64,000 bases of DNA, taken from assembly GCA_017309115.1 (NCBI GenBank), contig JAFLEF010000036.1, forward strand, positions 1 through 64,000. Reading direction: 5' to 3'. The stretch comes from Verrucomicrobiota bacterium (GTDB lineage Bacteria > Verrucomicrobiota > Verrucomicrobiia > Limisphaerales > UBA9464). This document shows positions 16,588 to 27,222 of this stretch, one piece after another. Below the pieces are notes generated by a model. The model made no database searches. It had not been told where the DNA came from and saw only the letters and a list, made by a program, of their open reading frames with translations. The translations under genes were made by a program, and so were the position numbers. Numbering within the stretch: position 1 is the first letter of the stretch; the number at the start of each line of letters is the position of its first letter.

Positions 16588-17685
16588 ATGAAGGGCTTCG
16601 CATCGACTGTGGGAGTTTTCGTTCTGGCCCTGACTTCCTTGGGAGTGACTCAGGCGGCCGAGCCCGCCGGAAAGGTTACGACGATTGCGGGTACGGGAGT
16701 CTCGGGAACGGCGGGCGAGGGTGGACCGGCGCGCGCGGCGCAATTGAAGGATCCCTTCGGCGTGGTGCGGGGGCCGGATGGCGCGCTGTGGTTCTGTGAT
16801 TACGCGGCCCATGTGGTGCGCCGGATTGCTCCGGATGGAACCCTGACGACGGTCGCGGGCACGGGCGAGGCCGGGTACTCCGGCGATGGTGGGCCGGGAA
16901 CCAAGGCCCAGCTGAATCAGCCGCACGAAATTCGGTTTGGGTCGGATGGGCAGTTGTATATCGCCGACACCAGCAATCACGCCGTGCGCAAACTGGATGT
17001 TCGGACCGGCGTGATCACCACGATCGCCGGCACGGGGAAGCAGGGATACAGCGGCGATGGCGGACCGGCGACGGCGGCGACCTTCCGGCAGGCGATTAGC
17101 ATTCAGTTTGGGCCGGGCGGCGATCTGTACGTGGTGGACATCGGCAATCATGTGATTCGTCGGATCGATCGCGCGGGCGTCATCACGACGTTTGCCGGCA
17201 CGGGCAAGGCGGGTCCCACACCGCCGGACGCTCCGCTGGCGGGAACGCCGTTGAATGGACCGCGTTCGCTGGATTTCGATGCGGCGGGCAACCTGTGGCT
17301 GGTCACGCGCGAGGGAAATCAGGTGCTCCGACTGGATCGGGCGACTTCGCGAATCGTCCACGTGGCGGGCACGGGCAAGAAGGGGTTCACCGGAGACGAC
17401 GGTCCGGCGGCGTTGGCGACGTTCTCCGGACCCAAGGGCATTGCGGTGGCACCGAACGGATGGGTGTATTTGGTCGATACCGAGAATCACGCGATCCGCC
17501 GGATCGATCCGAAGTCGGGGGTGGTGCAGCGCGTGATCGGAACCGGGCAGCGCGGAGACGGTCCGGATGGGGATCCGCTCCAGACGCGGCTAGCACGTCC
17601 GCATGGAATCTTCGTGGAAGCCGATGGAACCGTGTTGGTCGGCGATAGTGAGAACCATCGCCTTCGCAGTCTGTCCCGTCCGTAG
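16588..17685 (+). CDS. Secreted NHL-repeat beta-propeller protein
   Basis: This 365-aa protein has a signal peptide (TVGVFVLALTSLGVTQAA). At least five NHL-type repeats follow, each with the pattern VTTIAGTG..G..GDGGPA..A.L..P.G and a D..NH.IR strand (IADTSNHAVRKLD, VVDIGNHVIRRID, LVDTENHAIRRID). This builds a six-bladed propeller. Such proteins are extracytoplasmic binding or scaffold proteins and occasionally lyases. I chose the ATG at 16588 over an upstream one because it directly precedes the signal peptide. Confidence 0.85.
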   Translation: MKGFASTVGVFVLALTSLGVTQAAEPAGKVTTIAGTGVSGTAGEGGPARAAQLKDPFGVVRGPDGALWFCDYAAHVVRRIAPDGTLTTVAGTGEAGYSGDGGPGTKAQLNQPHEIRFGSDGQLYIADTSNHAVRKLDVRTGVITTIAGTGKQGYSGDGGPATAATFRQAISIQFGPGGDLYVVDIGNHVIRRIDRAGVITTFAGTGKAGPTPPDAPLAGTPLNGPRSLDFDAAGNLWLVTREGNQVLRLDRATSRIVHVAGTGKKGFTGDDGPAALATFSGPKGIAVAPNGWVYLVDTENHAIRRIDPKSGVVQRVIGTGQRGDGPDGDPLQTRLARPHGIFVEADGTVLVGDSENHRLRSLSRP

Positions 17686-17833
17686 ATTCGGGAGCACGGA
17701 AGGGGAGAATTTTAACCGCAGATTGGCGCAGATTAACGCAGATTTTTTATTGGGAGGGGATCAACAACGCCGCCAAAACCTGCTGCCGCCGCCACGTTCG
17801 ACCTTCCCAAAATCCGAGTTCCGCCAATCTGCG
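17686..17833. repeat. Inverted CGCAGATT repeat between convergent genes
   Basis: GCAGATTGGCGCAGATTAACG-type repeats at about 17716-17742 are answered by the reverse complement at about 17808-17838, which touches the ribokinase stop. This is the same family as 190-345. It could form a large hairpin between the convergent NHL and ribokinase genes and so act as a bidirectional terminator, but it lacks a clean U tract. Confidence 0.6.
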
Positions 17834-18805
17834 CTAGTTTGCTTTGATCTCCGGACGACCTCGGCGCAGAGCGTTGGCTTGGGTTCGGAGGATTTCGCGG
17901 CGCGTTGGGGCGGAGGATTGGGCGCCGGGACGGGTGACGGAAATGGCGGCGGCTGCTTGGGCGAAGTTCACGGCTTCCAGAATCGGTCGGCCCTCGGCCC
18001 AGGCTACAGCCAGGGCGCCGTTGAAGACGTCTCCGGCGGCGACGGTGTCCACGGCTTCGACCGGGATTCCGGGCGCGGGTTGATGGAGGTCCGGACCGGA
18101 CACGAAAACTCCGCGCGCGCCGAGGGTGATGATCACGTAGGTGGGACCCCGTTCCCGCAGACGCCGGGCAGCTCGATCGGCACTCGCCCAGGAATGCACC
18201 CGCAGTCCGGTGAGGTAGGCGGCTTCCGTTTCGTTGGGCGTCAGACAGGTGATCCGGCGGAGCAGGGAACCGGGGAGACGCTGCGCGGGCGCCGGATTCA
18301 ACACCACGGGAATGCCAGCCTCGTGCGCGAGTTGTGCGGCACGCTCCACGGTGGGCAGCGGACTCTCCAATTGCAGCAGGACCACCTGACTGCGGAGGAG
18401 GGAGGCCTGAGCTTGATCCACGTGGGCCGACGTGAGTTGAGCGTTGGCGCCGGGAACGACCGCGATGGAGTTGACGCCGCGTGGGCCCAACCAGATTAGG
18501 GCCACGCCCGAAGGATGCTGGTCATCCCGGCTCACGTGCCGAACGTTCAATCCCTCCTGCCGGAATCCCTTCAACGCCGCGTCTCCATAGGCGTCCCGTC
18601 CCAGGCGGGCTACGAAACTCACCCGTCCGCCGGCGCGCGCTGCCGCCACGGCCTGATTGGCGCCCTTGCCTCCGGCGGCGGTGGTGAAGGTGCTGGCGGA
18701 GCGCGTTTCCCCAGGTCGAGGCAGTCGATCGAGCCGGGCAATTAGATCCGTGTTGGAACTGCCCACCACGCAGATGCGCGGCGCCGAACGAAGGGGAGCA
18801 GCCAC
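17834..18805 (-). CDS. rbsK: Ribokinase (PfkB family)
   Basis: This 323-aa PfkB-family kinase shows the N-terminal signature GGKGANQAVAAARAGG and the C-terminal ATP/anion-hole signature DTVAAGDVFNGALA, with the catalytic Asp in AAGD. The substrate-site region (GSSNTDLIARLDRLPRPGET) is ribokinase-like. It would phosphorylate D-ribose or a related sugar at the 5-hydroxyl in the cytoplasm. It lies 15 bases downstream of the DUF1501 gene on the same strand, so it may be the last gene of the PSCyt-DUF1501 transcript. The exact sugar is not certain. Confidence 0.85.
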   Translation of the reverse strand: MAAPLRSAPRICVVGSSNTDLIARLDRLPRPGETRSASTFTTAAGGKGANQAVAAARAGGRVSFVARLGRDAYGDAALKGFRQEGLNVRHVSRDDQHPSGVALIWLGPRGVNSIAVVPGANAQLTSAHVDQAQASLLRSQVVLLQLESPLPTVERAAQLAHEAGIPVVLNPAPAQRLPGSLLRRITCLTPNETEAAYLTGLRVHSWASADRAARRLRERGPTYVIITLGARGVFVSGPDLHQPAPGIPVEAVDTVAAGDVFNGALAVAWAEGRPILEAVNFAQAAAAISVTRPGAQSSAPTRREILRTQANALRRGRPEIKAN

Positions 18806-18820
18806 GGCCAGAACAGGAAC

Positions 18821-20317
18821 TCAGGTGAGAATCTCGGTGAGCACTTCGCCGTGCACATCGGTGAGCCGTCGTTCAATGCCGTTGTGATAGAACGTCAGCC
18901 GCTCGTGATCGAGTCCCAGCACGTGAAGAATGGTGGCGTGGAAGTCGTACACCGTGGCCACCTTCTCGACCGCCTTGTAGCCGAAGTCGTCGGTGGCGCC
19001 ATAGCTGTACGGAGCCTTGACCCCGGCGCCCGCCAGCCAGCCCGTGAAGCCAGCCGGATTGTGGTCGCGTCCGCTCGCCCCAGCCTGAAACGTCGGCATG
19101 CGGCCGAACTCGGTGCACCAAACTACCAGGGTGTTCTCGAGCAGACCCCGCTGCTTGAGATCGATCAGCAGGGCGGCGGTGGGTTGGTCGAGTACTTCGC
19201 CGTGTACGGTGTACTGGTCCTTGAGCACCTTGTGACCATCCCAGTTGCTCGTGCCTTCGCCGCCGACTTGGTACGCGCCGTTGAAGAGCTGCACGAACCG
19301 AACGCCCTGCTCGATGAGCCGGCGGGCCAGAATGCAGTTCCGAGCATAGGCGGCCTTGATGTCCTGCGTCTTGTCACCAGAGGCATCCGCGCCATAGAGG
19401 CGGCGAACGTGTTCGGGTTCGGTCGAAAGATCACAAACCTCGGGCACCGAGAGCTGCATGCGCGCGGCCAGTTCGTAGCTGGAGATTCGCGCGGCCAACT
19501 CGGAGTCGCCGGGATACGCTTCCAGATGATGCTGATTGATCCGGGCGATGAATTCCCGCGTGGCGTGATCTTCGCTGGTGCTGAGACCTTCCGGTCGGGA
19601 GAGATTGCGCAGCGGCTTGGTGGCGTTGAAATCGGTGCCCTGGAAGGCGGCGGGAAGGAATCCGGGATTCCAACAATTGCCGCTGGATTGCGGAGCGCCT
19701 CGCGGATCGGGAATGGCGACGAATGCCGGCAGGTTGTCGTTGGCGCTGCCAAGGGCGTAACTGGTCCAGGCGCCGATGCTCGGGAAGCCATCCAGCGTGA
19801 ACCCGGTGTTCATGAAGTTCTCGCCGGGACCGTGGGTGTTAGTCTTGCCGGTGAGCGAGTGGACAAAACACATCTCGTCCGCGAGCGAGCCCAGGCGCGG
19901 CACTAGATCGGAAATCATCTTCCCGCACTGACCGCGCGGACGGAATTCCCACGGACTGCGGTTCAACGCTCCTTGGGCGCCCTGGAACGTCACGAGTTTG
20001 TCTCCGCCGGGCATGGGCTGGCCGTGCCGGCGAATCAACTCGGGCTTGTAATCGAAGGTGTCCACCTGACTGCACGCGCCGGCGCAGAAGATCATCAGCA
20101 CCTGTTGGGCTCGCGGCGCGAAGTGCGGCTGACGAACGGCGTTGGGATTGGCCGGATCGATTCGCGGCCGGAGCGGCGTCTTGGTACTGACCCCGGCGGC
20201 CAGGAGTCCGTCGCGGCCGAGCAGTTGGGCGAGGGCCATGCCGCTGAGCGCGGTGGCGCTATGGCCCAGGAAGGCCCGGCGGTTGAGGAACGGATGGGGG
20301 CGTTCGGGAAGATCCAT
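18821..20317 (-). CDS. DUF1501 domain protein, Tat-type export signal
   Basis: The 498-aa product has an N-terminal [20 protein letters not shown] segment typical of the Tat-exported DUF1501 family. Other family features are visible: [32 protein letters not shown] and the C-terminal EFGRMPTFQ...[15 protein letters not shown] block, in a sulfatase/alkaline-phosphatase-like superfamily fold. In PVC bacteria it is nearly always paired with a PSCyt protein, as here: the start lies five bases after the upstream stop. The molecular function is not established; polysaccharide desulfation or degradation is often suggested. Confidence 0.9.
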   Translation of the reverse strand: MDLPERPHPFLNRRAFLGHSATALSGMALAQLLGRDGLLAAGVSTKTPLRPRIDPANPNAVRQPHFAPRAQQVLMIFCAGACSQVDTFDYKPELIRRHGQPMPGGDKLVTFQGAQGALNRSPWEFRPRGQCGKMISDLVPRLGSLADEMCFVHSLTGKTNTHGPGENFMNTGFTLDGFPSIGAWTSYALGSANDNLPAFVAIPDPRGAPQSSGNCWNPGFLPAAFQGTDFNATKPLRNLSRPEGLSTSEDHATREFIARINQHHLEAYPGDSELAARISSYELAARMQLSVPEVCDLSTEPEHVRRLYGADASGDKTQDIKAAYARNCILARRLIEQGVRFVQLFNGAYQVGGEGTSNWDGHKVLKDQYTVHGEVLDQPTAALLIDLKQRGLLENTLVVWCTEFGRMPTFQAGASGRDHNPAGFTGWLAGAGVKAPYSYGATDDFGYKAVEKVATVYDFHATILHVLGLDHERLTFYHNGIERRLTDVHGEVLTEILT

Positions 20318-20322
20318 GGCGC

Positions 20323-23178
20323 TTAGAAGAGGAAGAGGAATTCGCTGGTGTTGAGCAGGCCCCGGCAGAACGCGGGCAGACCGTGGTTCTGGATCAGCGC
20401 GACGGACGTTTGCACTTCGAAGTCATCCGGCGCCCGACCGTACATCAGTTGGAATGCCCGGTTGATCTGGGCGGGCGCGTTGGCTCCGGCTTCGGTTTCC
20501 AGGCGGTCCGCGAGCAGATCGGCTTGTTGCAGCACGAAGTTGCTGTTGAAGAGATTCAGCGCCTGCAAGGGCGTGTTGGAGCGGGTGCGCTTGGGCAGGA
20601 CCTGATTTCCACTCGGACAGTCGAAGGAGCCAAAGACGGAATCCTGCTCCTGCCGAATGCGGGCGAGGTAGACCATACGACGGAACTCGGGTGGACCGAA
20701 CTTTTCCTTGGGAAAGTACCGGTACACGTTGTCTTCCTCGACGATTTGCAAGTGGAAGCCCGGTCCGCCCATGCGCAGATCCAATGCGCCGGAAGCGGCC
20801 AACATGCTGTCGCGAATCGCTTCCGCCTCGAGCCGACGCGGCGGGAAACGCCAGAGCAGCCGGGCGTCGGCATCGGCCGCCAAGCCGTCCGGGCGGGGGG
20901 CGGACGACTGCCGGAAGGTGCCACTGAGGAGCAGGCGTTTCTGCAGCTGTTTTACGGACCAGCCGCTGCGGATGAATTCGTCGGTCAGCCAGTCGAGCAG
21001 TTCCGGATGCGTGGGCTGACCGCCATTGGCGCCGAAGTCACTGGGCGTGTCGACCAAGCCGGAACCGAAGACGTAATGCCAGAGGCGGTTGACCATGACC
21101 CGCGCGGTGAGCGGGTTCTGCGGTTGGGTGAGCCACTCCGCGAGCTTGAGTCGGCGTTGCTGTTCGGGCGTGTCCGAGGTGAGCCCCAGCGTCCCCAGCA
21201 CCGCGACCGCGTCGGGTGGAACCACTTCGCGCGGTTGCAGCGGATCGCCGCGATACAACCGGTGGGTGTTGGTGGGCTGGGAGAACGTTCCGAGCCAAGC
21301 GGTGGGCCCGGCCGTGAGGCGCTTCACCTGGGCCTGGGCCTGCTTCAGTTCCTCCTGCAACGCTCGCGCCCGGGTTTGGTCGGCGGCGGAGAGTTGCTGC
21401 AGAAACGCATTGGGATCGGACTTGCCCGCGGGCTCGCGGGTCTCCGACGACGTCAGAACCGTCCATGCACCCGTGGTGTCCTTCGCCTCGAGCCGATACT
21501 GCGTGGCGACGCGGTCCTTGAAGTTTCCGTCCCGATCGCGGCTCCAGACCACCCGCTGAATACGGTGGGCGGCAGGGAACTCCACGATGACCCAGCCCTG
21601 GCCGGCCGTGTCGGAGATCCAGCTTCGGGCATTGCCGGGAACGCCGTCGTTGAGGTGTTCCAACCGGTGAATGGAGAATCCGGGGAGGGTGCCGGAAGCG
21701 GTGGCCTTCGCTCCCGAGGCGGCCAACGCGACGTTGCGCCCTTCAACATCGAACACTTCGAGTTCGTCCAGACAGGGTTCGCCGCCGGTGGTGGCGAGAA
21801 TGGTGAAGCGAACGGCGGTCGTCTCCCGGGCGGGGAACTCTTCTTCGTTGCGCCGTTCATTGACTGCCGGGCGCAGCGCGGTGGCGGGAACGACCGCCCG
21901 TTCGCGGGCCAAGGTGCGCAGCGCAGTCAGCTCCGCCTCGCAGCGCGCCACGTCCTGTTGACGGGCCGCCAGTTCCGCCAGTTCCGCAGGAGTGCGTTGA
22001 ACGGGCAGCGCGCGGTCGGCGAAGTTGACCCCGGCAAAGACGGCCTGCAGCGCGTAGTAATCCTTCTGCGAAATGGGATCGAACTTGTGATCGTGGCAGC
22101 GCGCACAGCCTAGGGTGAGACCAAGGAAGGCCGTGCCGGTGGTGTTGACGATGTCCGCCAGTTCGTCCTGACGCTGCATCAGGGTGAGGTTGATATCCGG
22201 GCTCTTGACGATGTCGTAGGCGCCGGCGACGAGAAAGCCGGTGGCGGTGTCGGCCCCCAGGGCGTCGCCCGCCAGTTGTTCGCGAACGAACTGATCGTAG
22301 GGCACGTCGTCGTTGAAGCAGCGAATCACGTAGTCGCGATACGGATGCGCGTTCTTCCGTTCCCGGTTGGTCTCGAAGCCATTGGAATCGGCATACCGAA
22401 CCACATCCAGCCAGTGTCGGCCCCAGCGTTCGCCGTAACGTGGACTCGCCAGGACGCGATCCACCACCGCCTCCACCGCCTCGGGCCGACGGTCGTTGAC
22501 GAAACTCTCCACTTCCTCCGGGGTGGGCGGCAGCCCGTGCATCACGAGATAGAGGCGTCGGATCCACGCGCGTCGGTCAGCCGGCGGATTCAGCGTGAGC
22601 TGATGGTCCTGAAGTTTCCGGAGAATGAAGTCGTCGACGGCATTGACCCGGCTGGGCGAGTCGGTCGCGACCACCGGGACCGGAGGACGAACCACGGGTC
22701 GGAGCGCCCAGTGCACGGTCGTTTCAGCGGCGGCATCGGCGGGCCAGGGAGCGCCCTGGTCAATCCAAGCGCGCAGCAGCCCAATTTGTTCGGCGGTCAG
22801 TCGTTCGCCCTTGGGCGGCATTTGCAGATCGGGAACCGCTCCGGAGACGAAATGAATCAGCGGACTGTCGGCGCTTTGGCCGGGTCGGATCGCCGGTGCA
22901 TGATTCTCGCCTCCCTTCAGAGCGGCTGTCCGGTTCTCCAAACGCAGTCCGCCGCGTTGTTTGTCGAGGCCGTGACAGGACACGCAGTGCGCGGTGAAGA
23001 TCGGCCGGATGTCGCGCTCGAAGTCCACGTTCCGCTGGGCGGCAGGCGGCAGTTGGGTGGTGTCAACTGCACTCGCGGCTTGTGAACCTGGTATCGATGC
23101 CAGAGTCAGCGTCAGCACGCCGGCAGCGATTCCCCGAGGAAGCGATCGGCGACGGGACCCTGGGGGAACGGAACTCAT
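20323..23178 (-). CDS. PSCyt1 / DUF1549 / DUF1553 cytochrome-type protein
   Basis: This 951-aa exported protein starts at ATG 23178 with a signal-like segment ([18 protein letters not shown]). A PSCyt1 heme domain carries CVSCH at residues 65-69 and a [11 protein letters not shown] segment. DUF1549 follows (VDDFILRKL...[20 protein letters not shown]). A middle discoidin-like insertion (about 430-600) precedes DUF1553 ([20 protein letters not shown]...[12 protein letters not shown]-like; ...[16 protein letters not shown]). The family is typical of Planctomycetota and Verrucomicrobiota and is thought to act on surface or external polysaccharides. It forms an operon with the DUF1501 gene. Confidence 0.9.
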   Translation of the reverse strand: MSSVPPGSRRRSLPRGIAAGVLTLTLASIPGSQAASAVDTTQLPPAAQRNVDFERDIRPIFTAHCVSCHGLDKQRGGLRLENRTAALKGGENHAPAIRPGQSADSPLIHFVSGAVPDLQMPPKGERLTAEQIGLLRAWIDQGAPWPADAAAETTVHWALRPVVRPPVPVVATDSPSRVNAVDDFILRKLQDHQLTLNPPADRRAWIRRLYLVMHGLPPTPEEVESFVNDRRPEAVEAVVDRVLASPRYGERWGRHWLDVVRYADSNGFETNRERKNAHPYRDYVIRCFNDDVPYDQFVREQLAGDALGADTATGFLVAGAYDIVKSPDINLTLMQRQDELADIVNTTGTAFLGLTLGCARCHDHKFDPISQKDYYALQAVFAGVNFADRALPVQRTPAELAELAARQQDVARCEAELTALRTLARERAVVPATALRPAVNERRNEEEFPARETTAVRFTILATTGGEPCLDELEVFDVEGRNVALAASGAKATASGTLPGFSIHRLEHLNDGVPGNARSWISDTAGQGWVIVEFPAAHRIQRVVWSRDRDGNFKDRVATQYRLEAKDTTGAWTVLTSSETREPAGKSDPNAFLQQLSAADQTRARALQEELKQAQAQVKRLTAGPTAWLGTFSQPTNTHRLYRGDPLQPREVVPPDAVAVLGTLGLTSDTPEQQRRLKLAEWLTQPQNPLTARVMVNRLWHYVFGSGLVDTPSDFGANGGQPTHPELLDWLTDEFIRSGWSVKQLQKRLLLSGTFRQSSAPRPDGLAADADARLLWRFPPRRLEAEAIRDSMLAASGALDLRMGGPGFHLQIVEEDNVYRYFPKEKFGPPEFRRMVYLARIRQEQDSVFGSFDCPSGNQVLPKRTRSNTPLQALNLFNSNFVLQQADLLADRLETEAGANAPAQINRAFQLMYGRAPDDFEVQTSVALIQNHGLPAFCRGLLNTSEFLFLF

Positions 23179-23535
23179 GAAGGCATCAAGGTCGGGATCG
23201 AAACGGGGGTTGGCGGAAAATCGTGCTCAACGGTGCGGTGAAAGAAAGCTCCCGTCCATTCCTCCGTTCGGGCGACCGGGAGAGCGACGCCGGCCGCCCA
23301 GGGGGTATTCGGATTTCCTCGGAAACGGAGGGCGGCGGAGAGGGAAGGGGAGAATCTGGAAAACAGTAAAGGGAACGGGAAAGGGGGAGAAAGTGGGAGG
23401 GGGAGACTGGGAGAATTAGCCACTTTCCCCATTCCGCCCTGTTATTGGTCCCAAGTCTTCAGTGGGGGCAAAATACTCCAAATAGAGGAGGGTCCGCTCC
23501 AAGTCGGCCATGGTGAATTGGGGCACGCTCTGAGC
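23179..23535. other. Spacer with a polypurine tract and a duplicated gene leader
   Basis: Positions 23170-23205 recur with one mismatch at 24971-25006. They contain the start codon and leader of the PSCyt gene. Positions about 23333-23415 form a strongly purine-rich strand with several G4-G5 runs, similar to 9848-9886. No gene is supported. Confidence 0.6.
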
Positions 23536-24378
23536 ATGACTCCCGCTGGCTGTTGGCATCGCGCCCCCGCATCGCGATCGGGTTCGGACCGGGCCTTTAC
23601 CCTGATCGAACTACTGGTGGTGATTGCCATCATCGCCATCCTGGCCGGCATGCTCTTGCCCGCCCTAGGCAAAGCCAAGGCCAAGGCGGGCGGAATCGCG
23701 TGCATGAACAACGTGCGGCAACTCGGGCTGGCCTATCAGCAGTATGCGCTCGATTTTCGGGACGCCGCGCTGGGTCCGTTTTCGACCCCGGTGGCGCCAG
23801 CGTGGGCCGAGGGCAATGTGCATTCGGTGCCGGAAGCGGTGGACGATCGGTTCATCACCAACAGTCCGACCTTTCGGTACCTTTCCAGCCGGACGGTGTT
23901 CCGCTGTCCCGCGGACCTGGCTGGCTTGAAGAGCGGCGGGAAGATTGTTCTGCGCAACCGCAGCTACGCGATGAATGCATTCATGGGGCGGACGGATTCC
24001 CAATGGGTCACCGCGCACGCCAGCGTGTTCCGCACGGTGACCAAGCTCAGTGATCTGGGTTCCCCAGGACCTTCCAGTGTGTTTGTGCTGATCGATGAGC
24101 ATGAGAACAGCATCAACGACTCCCATTTCTTCCCGTTCGACAATCTCCGCACGTTTAACAACAACCCCTGGCTGGATGCACCCTCGGGACGCCATGGGAA
24201 CGCCGCAGGATTCAACTTTGCCGATGGGCACGGAGAGATTCACAAGTGGCAGGCCAACGTCTCCGGCTTCAAACGCAGGGGTGGGGAAGTAATTCCGAAC
24301 AACATCTCGTGGTTGCCCAAGTCAGCGCTCGCGGATCACAGCTGGTTTACCAATCACATTGCTCCGTTCGCACGGTGA
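23536..24378 (+). CDS. Prepilin-type N-terminal domain protein with H-X9-DG motif
   Basis: This 280-aa protein carries a type IV prepilin-like N-terminus: [20 protein letters not shown] with the conserved Glu at +5, preceded by a basic leader instead of a Gly-Phe cleavage site. The C-terminal region has a [13 protein letters not shown] motif, which fits the PVC H-X9-DG prepilin-like group related to DUF1559. These proteins are pseudopilin-like and abundant in PVC genomes, with unknown roles, probably at a type II or IV export machine. I chose the ATG at 23536 over an upstream TTG. It is monocistronic. Confidence 0.8.
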   Translation: MTPAGCWHRAPASRSGSDRAFTLIELLVVIAIIAILAGMLLPALGKAKAKAGGIACMNNVRQLGLAYQQYALDFRDAALGPFSTPVAPAWAEGNVHSVPEAVDDRFITNSPTFRYLSSRTVFRCPADLAGLKSGGKIVLRNRSYAMNAFMGRTDSQWVTAHASVFRTVTKLSDLGSPGPSSVFVLIDEHENSINDSHFFPFDNLRTFNNNPWLDAPSGRHGNAAGFNFADGHGEIHKWQANVSGFKRRGGEVIPNNISWLPKSALADHSWFTNHIAPFAR

Positions 24379-24406
24379 ATCTCGCAGGGGCTGTGAAATA
24401 TCCGGG

Positions 24407-24928
24407 CTAGCCGCGCGCCGCTTTCACCGCCTCAATGATCTTCCGGTCGTCCGCCCCGGAATCACGCACCAGTTCGAGGAATTGCGGCAGCGTCAGGTTC
24501 TTCCCCCGGAGGAACGGACGGTCGCCCGCGCAGCCGTACATCAGGTCCGGAGGCATCTCGCCCCGGAGCTTGAGTCGCGCCTTGACGATCAGTCGGGGGA
24601 GCCAAGCGATGCCGTCTACGGCCGCCGACTTGGCCGGCAGTTCGGCCATCCTGGCCACGTGGCCTGTGCTCTGGCCGTGTAGGACCCGCTGGAAATAATC
24701 CCGCCGGATCGCCTGCACCTCGAGGATGGTCGCATAATCCGGTTCACCGTCGCGGAGGAAGTCGTCGATGAAGTCGAACAGTTCCTGAGCCGTGCAGCCG
24801 ATGCTGGCGAGGAAGGCCACGTCGGCGGGTGCGAACATCGTGCGGGGATCCCGGCGTCCGGCCTGCCACGCGGCCACGCCCCGCTCATACACCGCCTGAA
24901 ACTGCGTCTGCCAGTCGGTCTCACTCAT
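24407..24928 (-). CDS. DUF5069 domain protein
   Basis: The 173-aa cytoplasmic protein ends with a DUF5069-type block: IAWLPRLIVKARLKLRGEMP, LMYGCAGDRPFLRGKNLT and LPQFLELV. The N-terminal half (VYERGVAAWQAGRRD, FLASIGCTAQELFDFIDDF) also fits that family, which has no known function. There is no signal peptide or membrane segment. It is convergent with the prepilin-like gene and separated from the AAA+ gene by 80 bases holding the duplicated 36-bp leader. Confidence 0.7.
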   Translation of the reverse strand: MSETDWQTQFQAVYERGVAAWQAGRRDPRTMFAPADVAFLASIGCTAQELFDFIDDFLRDGEPDYATILEVQAIRRDYFQRVLHGQSTGHVARMAELPAKSAAVDGIAWLPRLIVKARLKLRGEMPPDLMYGCAGDRPFLRGKNLTLPQFLELVRDSGADDRKIIEAVKAARG

Positions 24929-24970
24929 GTCGCGAGCCTAAACCAAGGCCGGGGCTACTGCCACTTCGGC

Positions 24971-25006
24971 GGAACTCATGAAGGCATGAAGGTCGGGATC
25001 GAAACG
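24971..25006 (-). repeat. 36-bp copy of the PSCyt gene leader and start codon
   Basis: This segment matches 23170-23205 at 35 of 36 positions. On the minus strand it reads through a leader into ATGAGTTCC, the first three codons (Met-Ser-Ser) of the PSCyt gene at 23178. Here the frame continues for only ten more codons (AEVAVAPALV) to a stop. It looks like the 5' scar of a duplicated or deleted gene. Confidence 0.65.
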
Positions 25007-25008
25007 AC

Positions 25009-27027
25009 TCAGGTGATTTGGTTTGCCGGGATGGTCCCCTCCGTGAGCGCCGGGAGGATAAGGACGCCGAAGGACGCGTCGTAAACGGTGGCGCAACGGG
25101 TGCATTGGGCTCGGTCGTCGGGCAGTTCGAGGTCCGGGGTCCAGGCATAGACCGCCGCGCATTGGGGGCACGTCAACTGGTACCGACGGAGGTGGGGAGG
25201 TGGCAGGGAGTCGGCGAGTTCCGGGGGCCACACCAGATCCTCCGGCAACAAATTGCTCAATTCCCGGGCATCTGGCGGCGGGCCTGAGACCAGACGCGAC
25301 GCCTGAGCGGCCACCAGCTGTTCGAAGCGATTGCGAACGAGGCGCGCGTTTCCGAAGCGCGCATCGCGGTCCCGGTGGCGGGCATAAAAATAGGCCAGCA
25401 GCCGCTCCTTCAGGGCCGGCGCGAGCCGCAGGCGATTCGTGCGACACATGGACGCCAGGATTCGGGACAGATCCTGGGGCGAAAAATCCTGGAACTCGAT
25501 AAAGCGGTTGAAGCGGGACCGCAGACCGGGGTTGGAATTGACAAAGCGCTCCATTTCGTCCGGATAGCCCGCCACCACCACGACCAGGCGGTCCCGGTTG
25601 TCCTCCATTCGCTTCAAGAGAGTATCGATTGCCTCCCGCCCAAAATCCTCCCGCTCCTTGGACAGCGTGTAGGCCTCATCGATGAACAGGATGCCGTCGA
25701 GCGCGGTATCAATCACCGCATGCGTCTTGGGAGCGGTCTGACCGACGTACTCACCCACCAGGGCCGCCCGGTCGCACTCCACGACGTGTCCCCGACGCAG
25801 GACGCCGAGCGCCTTGTAGATCCGGCCCAGCAGCCGGGCGACGGTGGTCTTACCGGTGCCCGGATTGCCCATGAACACCGAATGGAAACTGGTGGAGATC
25901 GTGGGGAGTCCCTGCGCCGCCCGGAGCTGCTGCAAGCGCGCGACATTGGCGACATCGCGAACCTTGGCTTTGACCTCCGCCATGCCCACCAGCGCTTCGA
26001 GATCGCGCAACACGGTGGTCACTCCTTCGGTCGTCAGTTCCGATTGGGCTTCGGCCTGAGACCCATACTCAGCCAGGGTGACGGAGGTGCGCTGGAGCAG
26101 GAATTGCAGGAAGCGGTTCTCCCGGGCGGTGAGTTGCCCGTCGAGTCCGGCCAAGGCGTCGCAGGCTTCGCGGATCAGGTAGTGACTGAACTGCACGACC
26201 AGCGGATGCAGCTCCATCTTGAGGGCCAGACGGGTCATCTCCTCAAAGAGGCGTTCCGGTCCCTCCCGTACCCCTGCGGCCACCGCTTCGTGGAGTTTGC
26301 GCAGCCGTTCCGGGGCGGTGTCCAGATGCTCGCTGATGACATCCCGAACCCGAAGAGTGCGGTCGGGTGTAAATCCGGGATTCAGCTTGCGGAGTCGGTC
26401 CTCGTGCCCGCGCCGGAAGCAGCCGATGAACGCCGGGACCATGTCTGCAGGCCGCGAATGGTGCAGGCAAGCCACCCAGAATTGCGCTGCGGCATCCGTC
26501 ACCAGGGACAGGTTCTCCATGGGAAACAACACCGACCAGGTGGCCCCCACGATGCGGCGGTAGCCCTGATTGAATCCGTCCAGCAGATCGACGGTGGCCC
26601 CCGGACCCGACTCGTAAGTTCGGGCGGGTGGCGTGACGGTTTCCAGCGCGTCCGCCATCCAGCGGAAGCCAAACAGGGCCCGGGCAAGCCGATCCACGGA
26701 TAGTTCGTGGCAACCGACAACTGCCGCTACCTCGGGTAGTGTCTGACGCAGTTCTTCGAACCGTCGGGCATACTCAGCCCCGGTTTCGGAAACCAGTTGG
26801 GCCTCGCGATCCCGGATGACGTGGGCCGCCTGAAACTCCTCCAACACCTCCTGCCACGGACGCTGGTTCATCCGGTCGGCGTCCATCGGATTAGTCGGAA
26901 CCAGGACACGCGCGTTCCCTCCTCCCATCAGTGCGGCCAGAACAATCGTCGGGGCTAGCGGATGTTGCGTCCGATCCGCAAAGAGGTGGGTCAGCGGCAC
27001 CAGTGATGGATACTCTCGCGCCGGCAC
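25009..27027 (-). CDS. CbxX/CfxQ-type AAA+ ATPase with zinc ribbon
   Basis: This 672-aa protein has one AAA+ module of the CbxX/CfxQ (SpoVK-like) type. Walker A is GNPGTGKTT (387-395), Walker B is ILFIDEA (446-452), and an arginine-finger region lies in [15 protein letters not shown] helical N-terminal region precedes it, including a segment reminiscent of TerB-like domains (about 255-315, with [15 protein letters not shown]). The C-terminus carries a CPQC...CTRC zinc ribbon. Members act as remodelling chaperones, such as Rubisco activases, or in secretion and sporulation. No partner is visible here, so the target is unknown. Confidence 0.8.
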   Translation of the reverse strand: MPAREYPSLVPLTHLFADRTQHPLAPTIVLAALMGGGNARVLVPTNPMDADRMNQRPWQEVLEEFQAAHVIRDREAQLVSETGAEYARRFEELRQTLPEVAAVVGCHELSVDRLARALFGFRWMADALETVTPPARTYESGPGATVDLLDGFNQGYRRIVGATWSVLFPMENLSLVTDAAAQFWVACLHHSRPADMVPAFIGCFRRGHEDRLRKLNPGFTPDRTLRVRDVISEHLDTAPERLRKLHEAVAAGVREGPERLFEEMTRLALKMELHPLVVQFSHYLIREACDALAGLDGQLTARENRFLQFLLQRTSVTLAEYGSQAEAQSELTTEGVTTVLRDLEALVGMAEVKAKVRDVANVARLQQLRAAQGLPTISTSFHSVFMGNPGTGKTTVARLLGRIYKALGVLRRGHVVECDRAALVGEYVGQTAPKTHAVIDTALDGILFIDEAYTLSKEREDFGREAIDTLLKRMEDNRDRLVVVVAGYPDEMERFVNSNPGLRSRFNRFIEFQDFSPQDLSRILASMCRTNRLRLAPALKERLLAYFYARHRDRDARFGNARLVRNRFEQLVAAQASRLVSGPPPDARELSNLLPEDLVWPPELADSLPPPHLRRYQLTCPQCAAVYAWTPDLELPDDRAQCTRCATVYDASFGVLILPALTEGTIPANQIT

Positions 27028-27063
27028 TTCGTCATCCGCAAACGCGACTCACGCCTCCGTTAG

Positions 27064-27222
27064 GATGAGGCCCGATTTCTGGCGGTCCATGACGCGTTGG
27101 ATCAGCTCATGGCGGAGCATCCCGACAAGGCGGAGATCCTGAAGCTGAGATTTTTCAGCGGCCTCGAAATCGCAGAGGTGGCGGCCACGCTGGGGCTCTC
27201 CGTTCGTTCCGTGGAGCGGCTC
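27064..27222 (+). pseudogene. ECF sigma factor fragment (region 4 only)
   Basis: The frame encodes DEARFLAVHDALDQLMAEHP followed by KAEILKLRFFSGLEIAEVAA and a TLGLSVRSVER helix-turn-helix. This is sigma-70 region 4 of the PVC-enriched ECF type. Region 2 is missing upstream (a stop lies at 27061), and the final helix is lost where homology ends at about 27222. It cannot be a working sigma factor. It is fused tail-to-tail with a truncated secreted-protein gene on the other strand. Confidence 0.75.

Noticed and set aside
20383-22113. A 576-aa plus-strand open frame
   Set aside because: Antisense to the PSCyt/DUF1549/DUF1553 gene.
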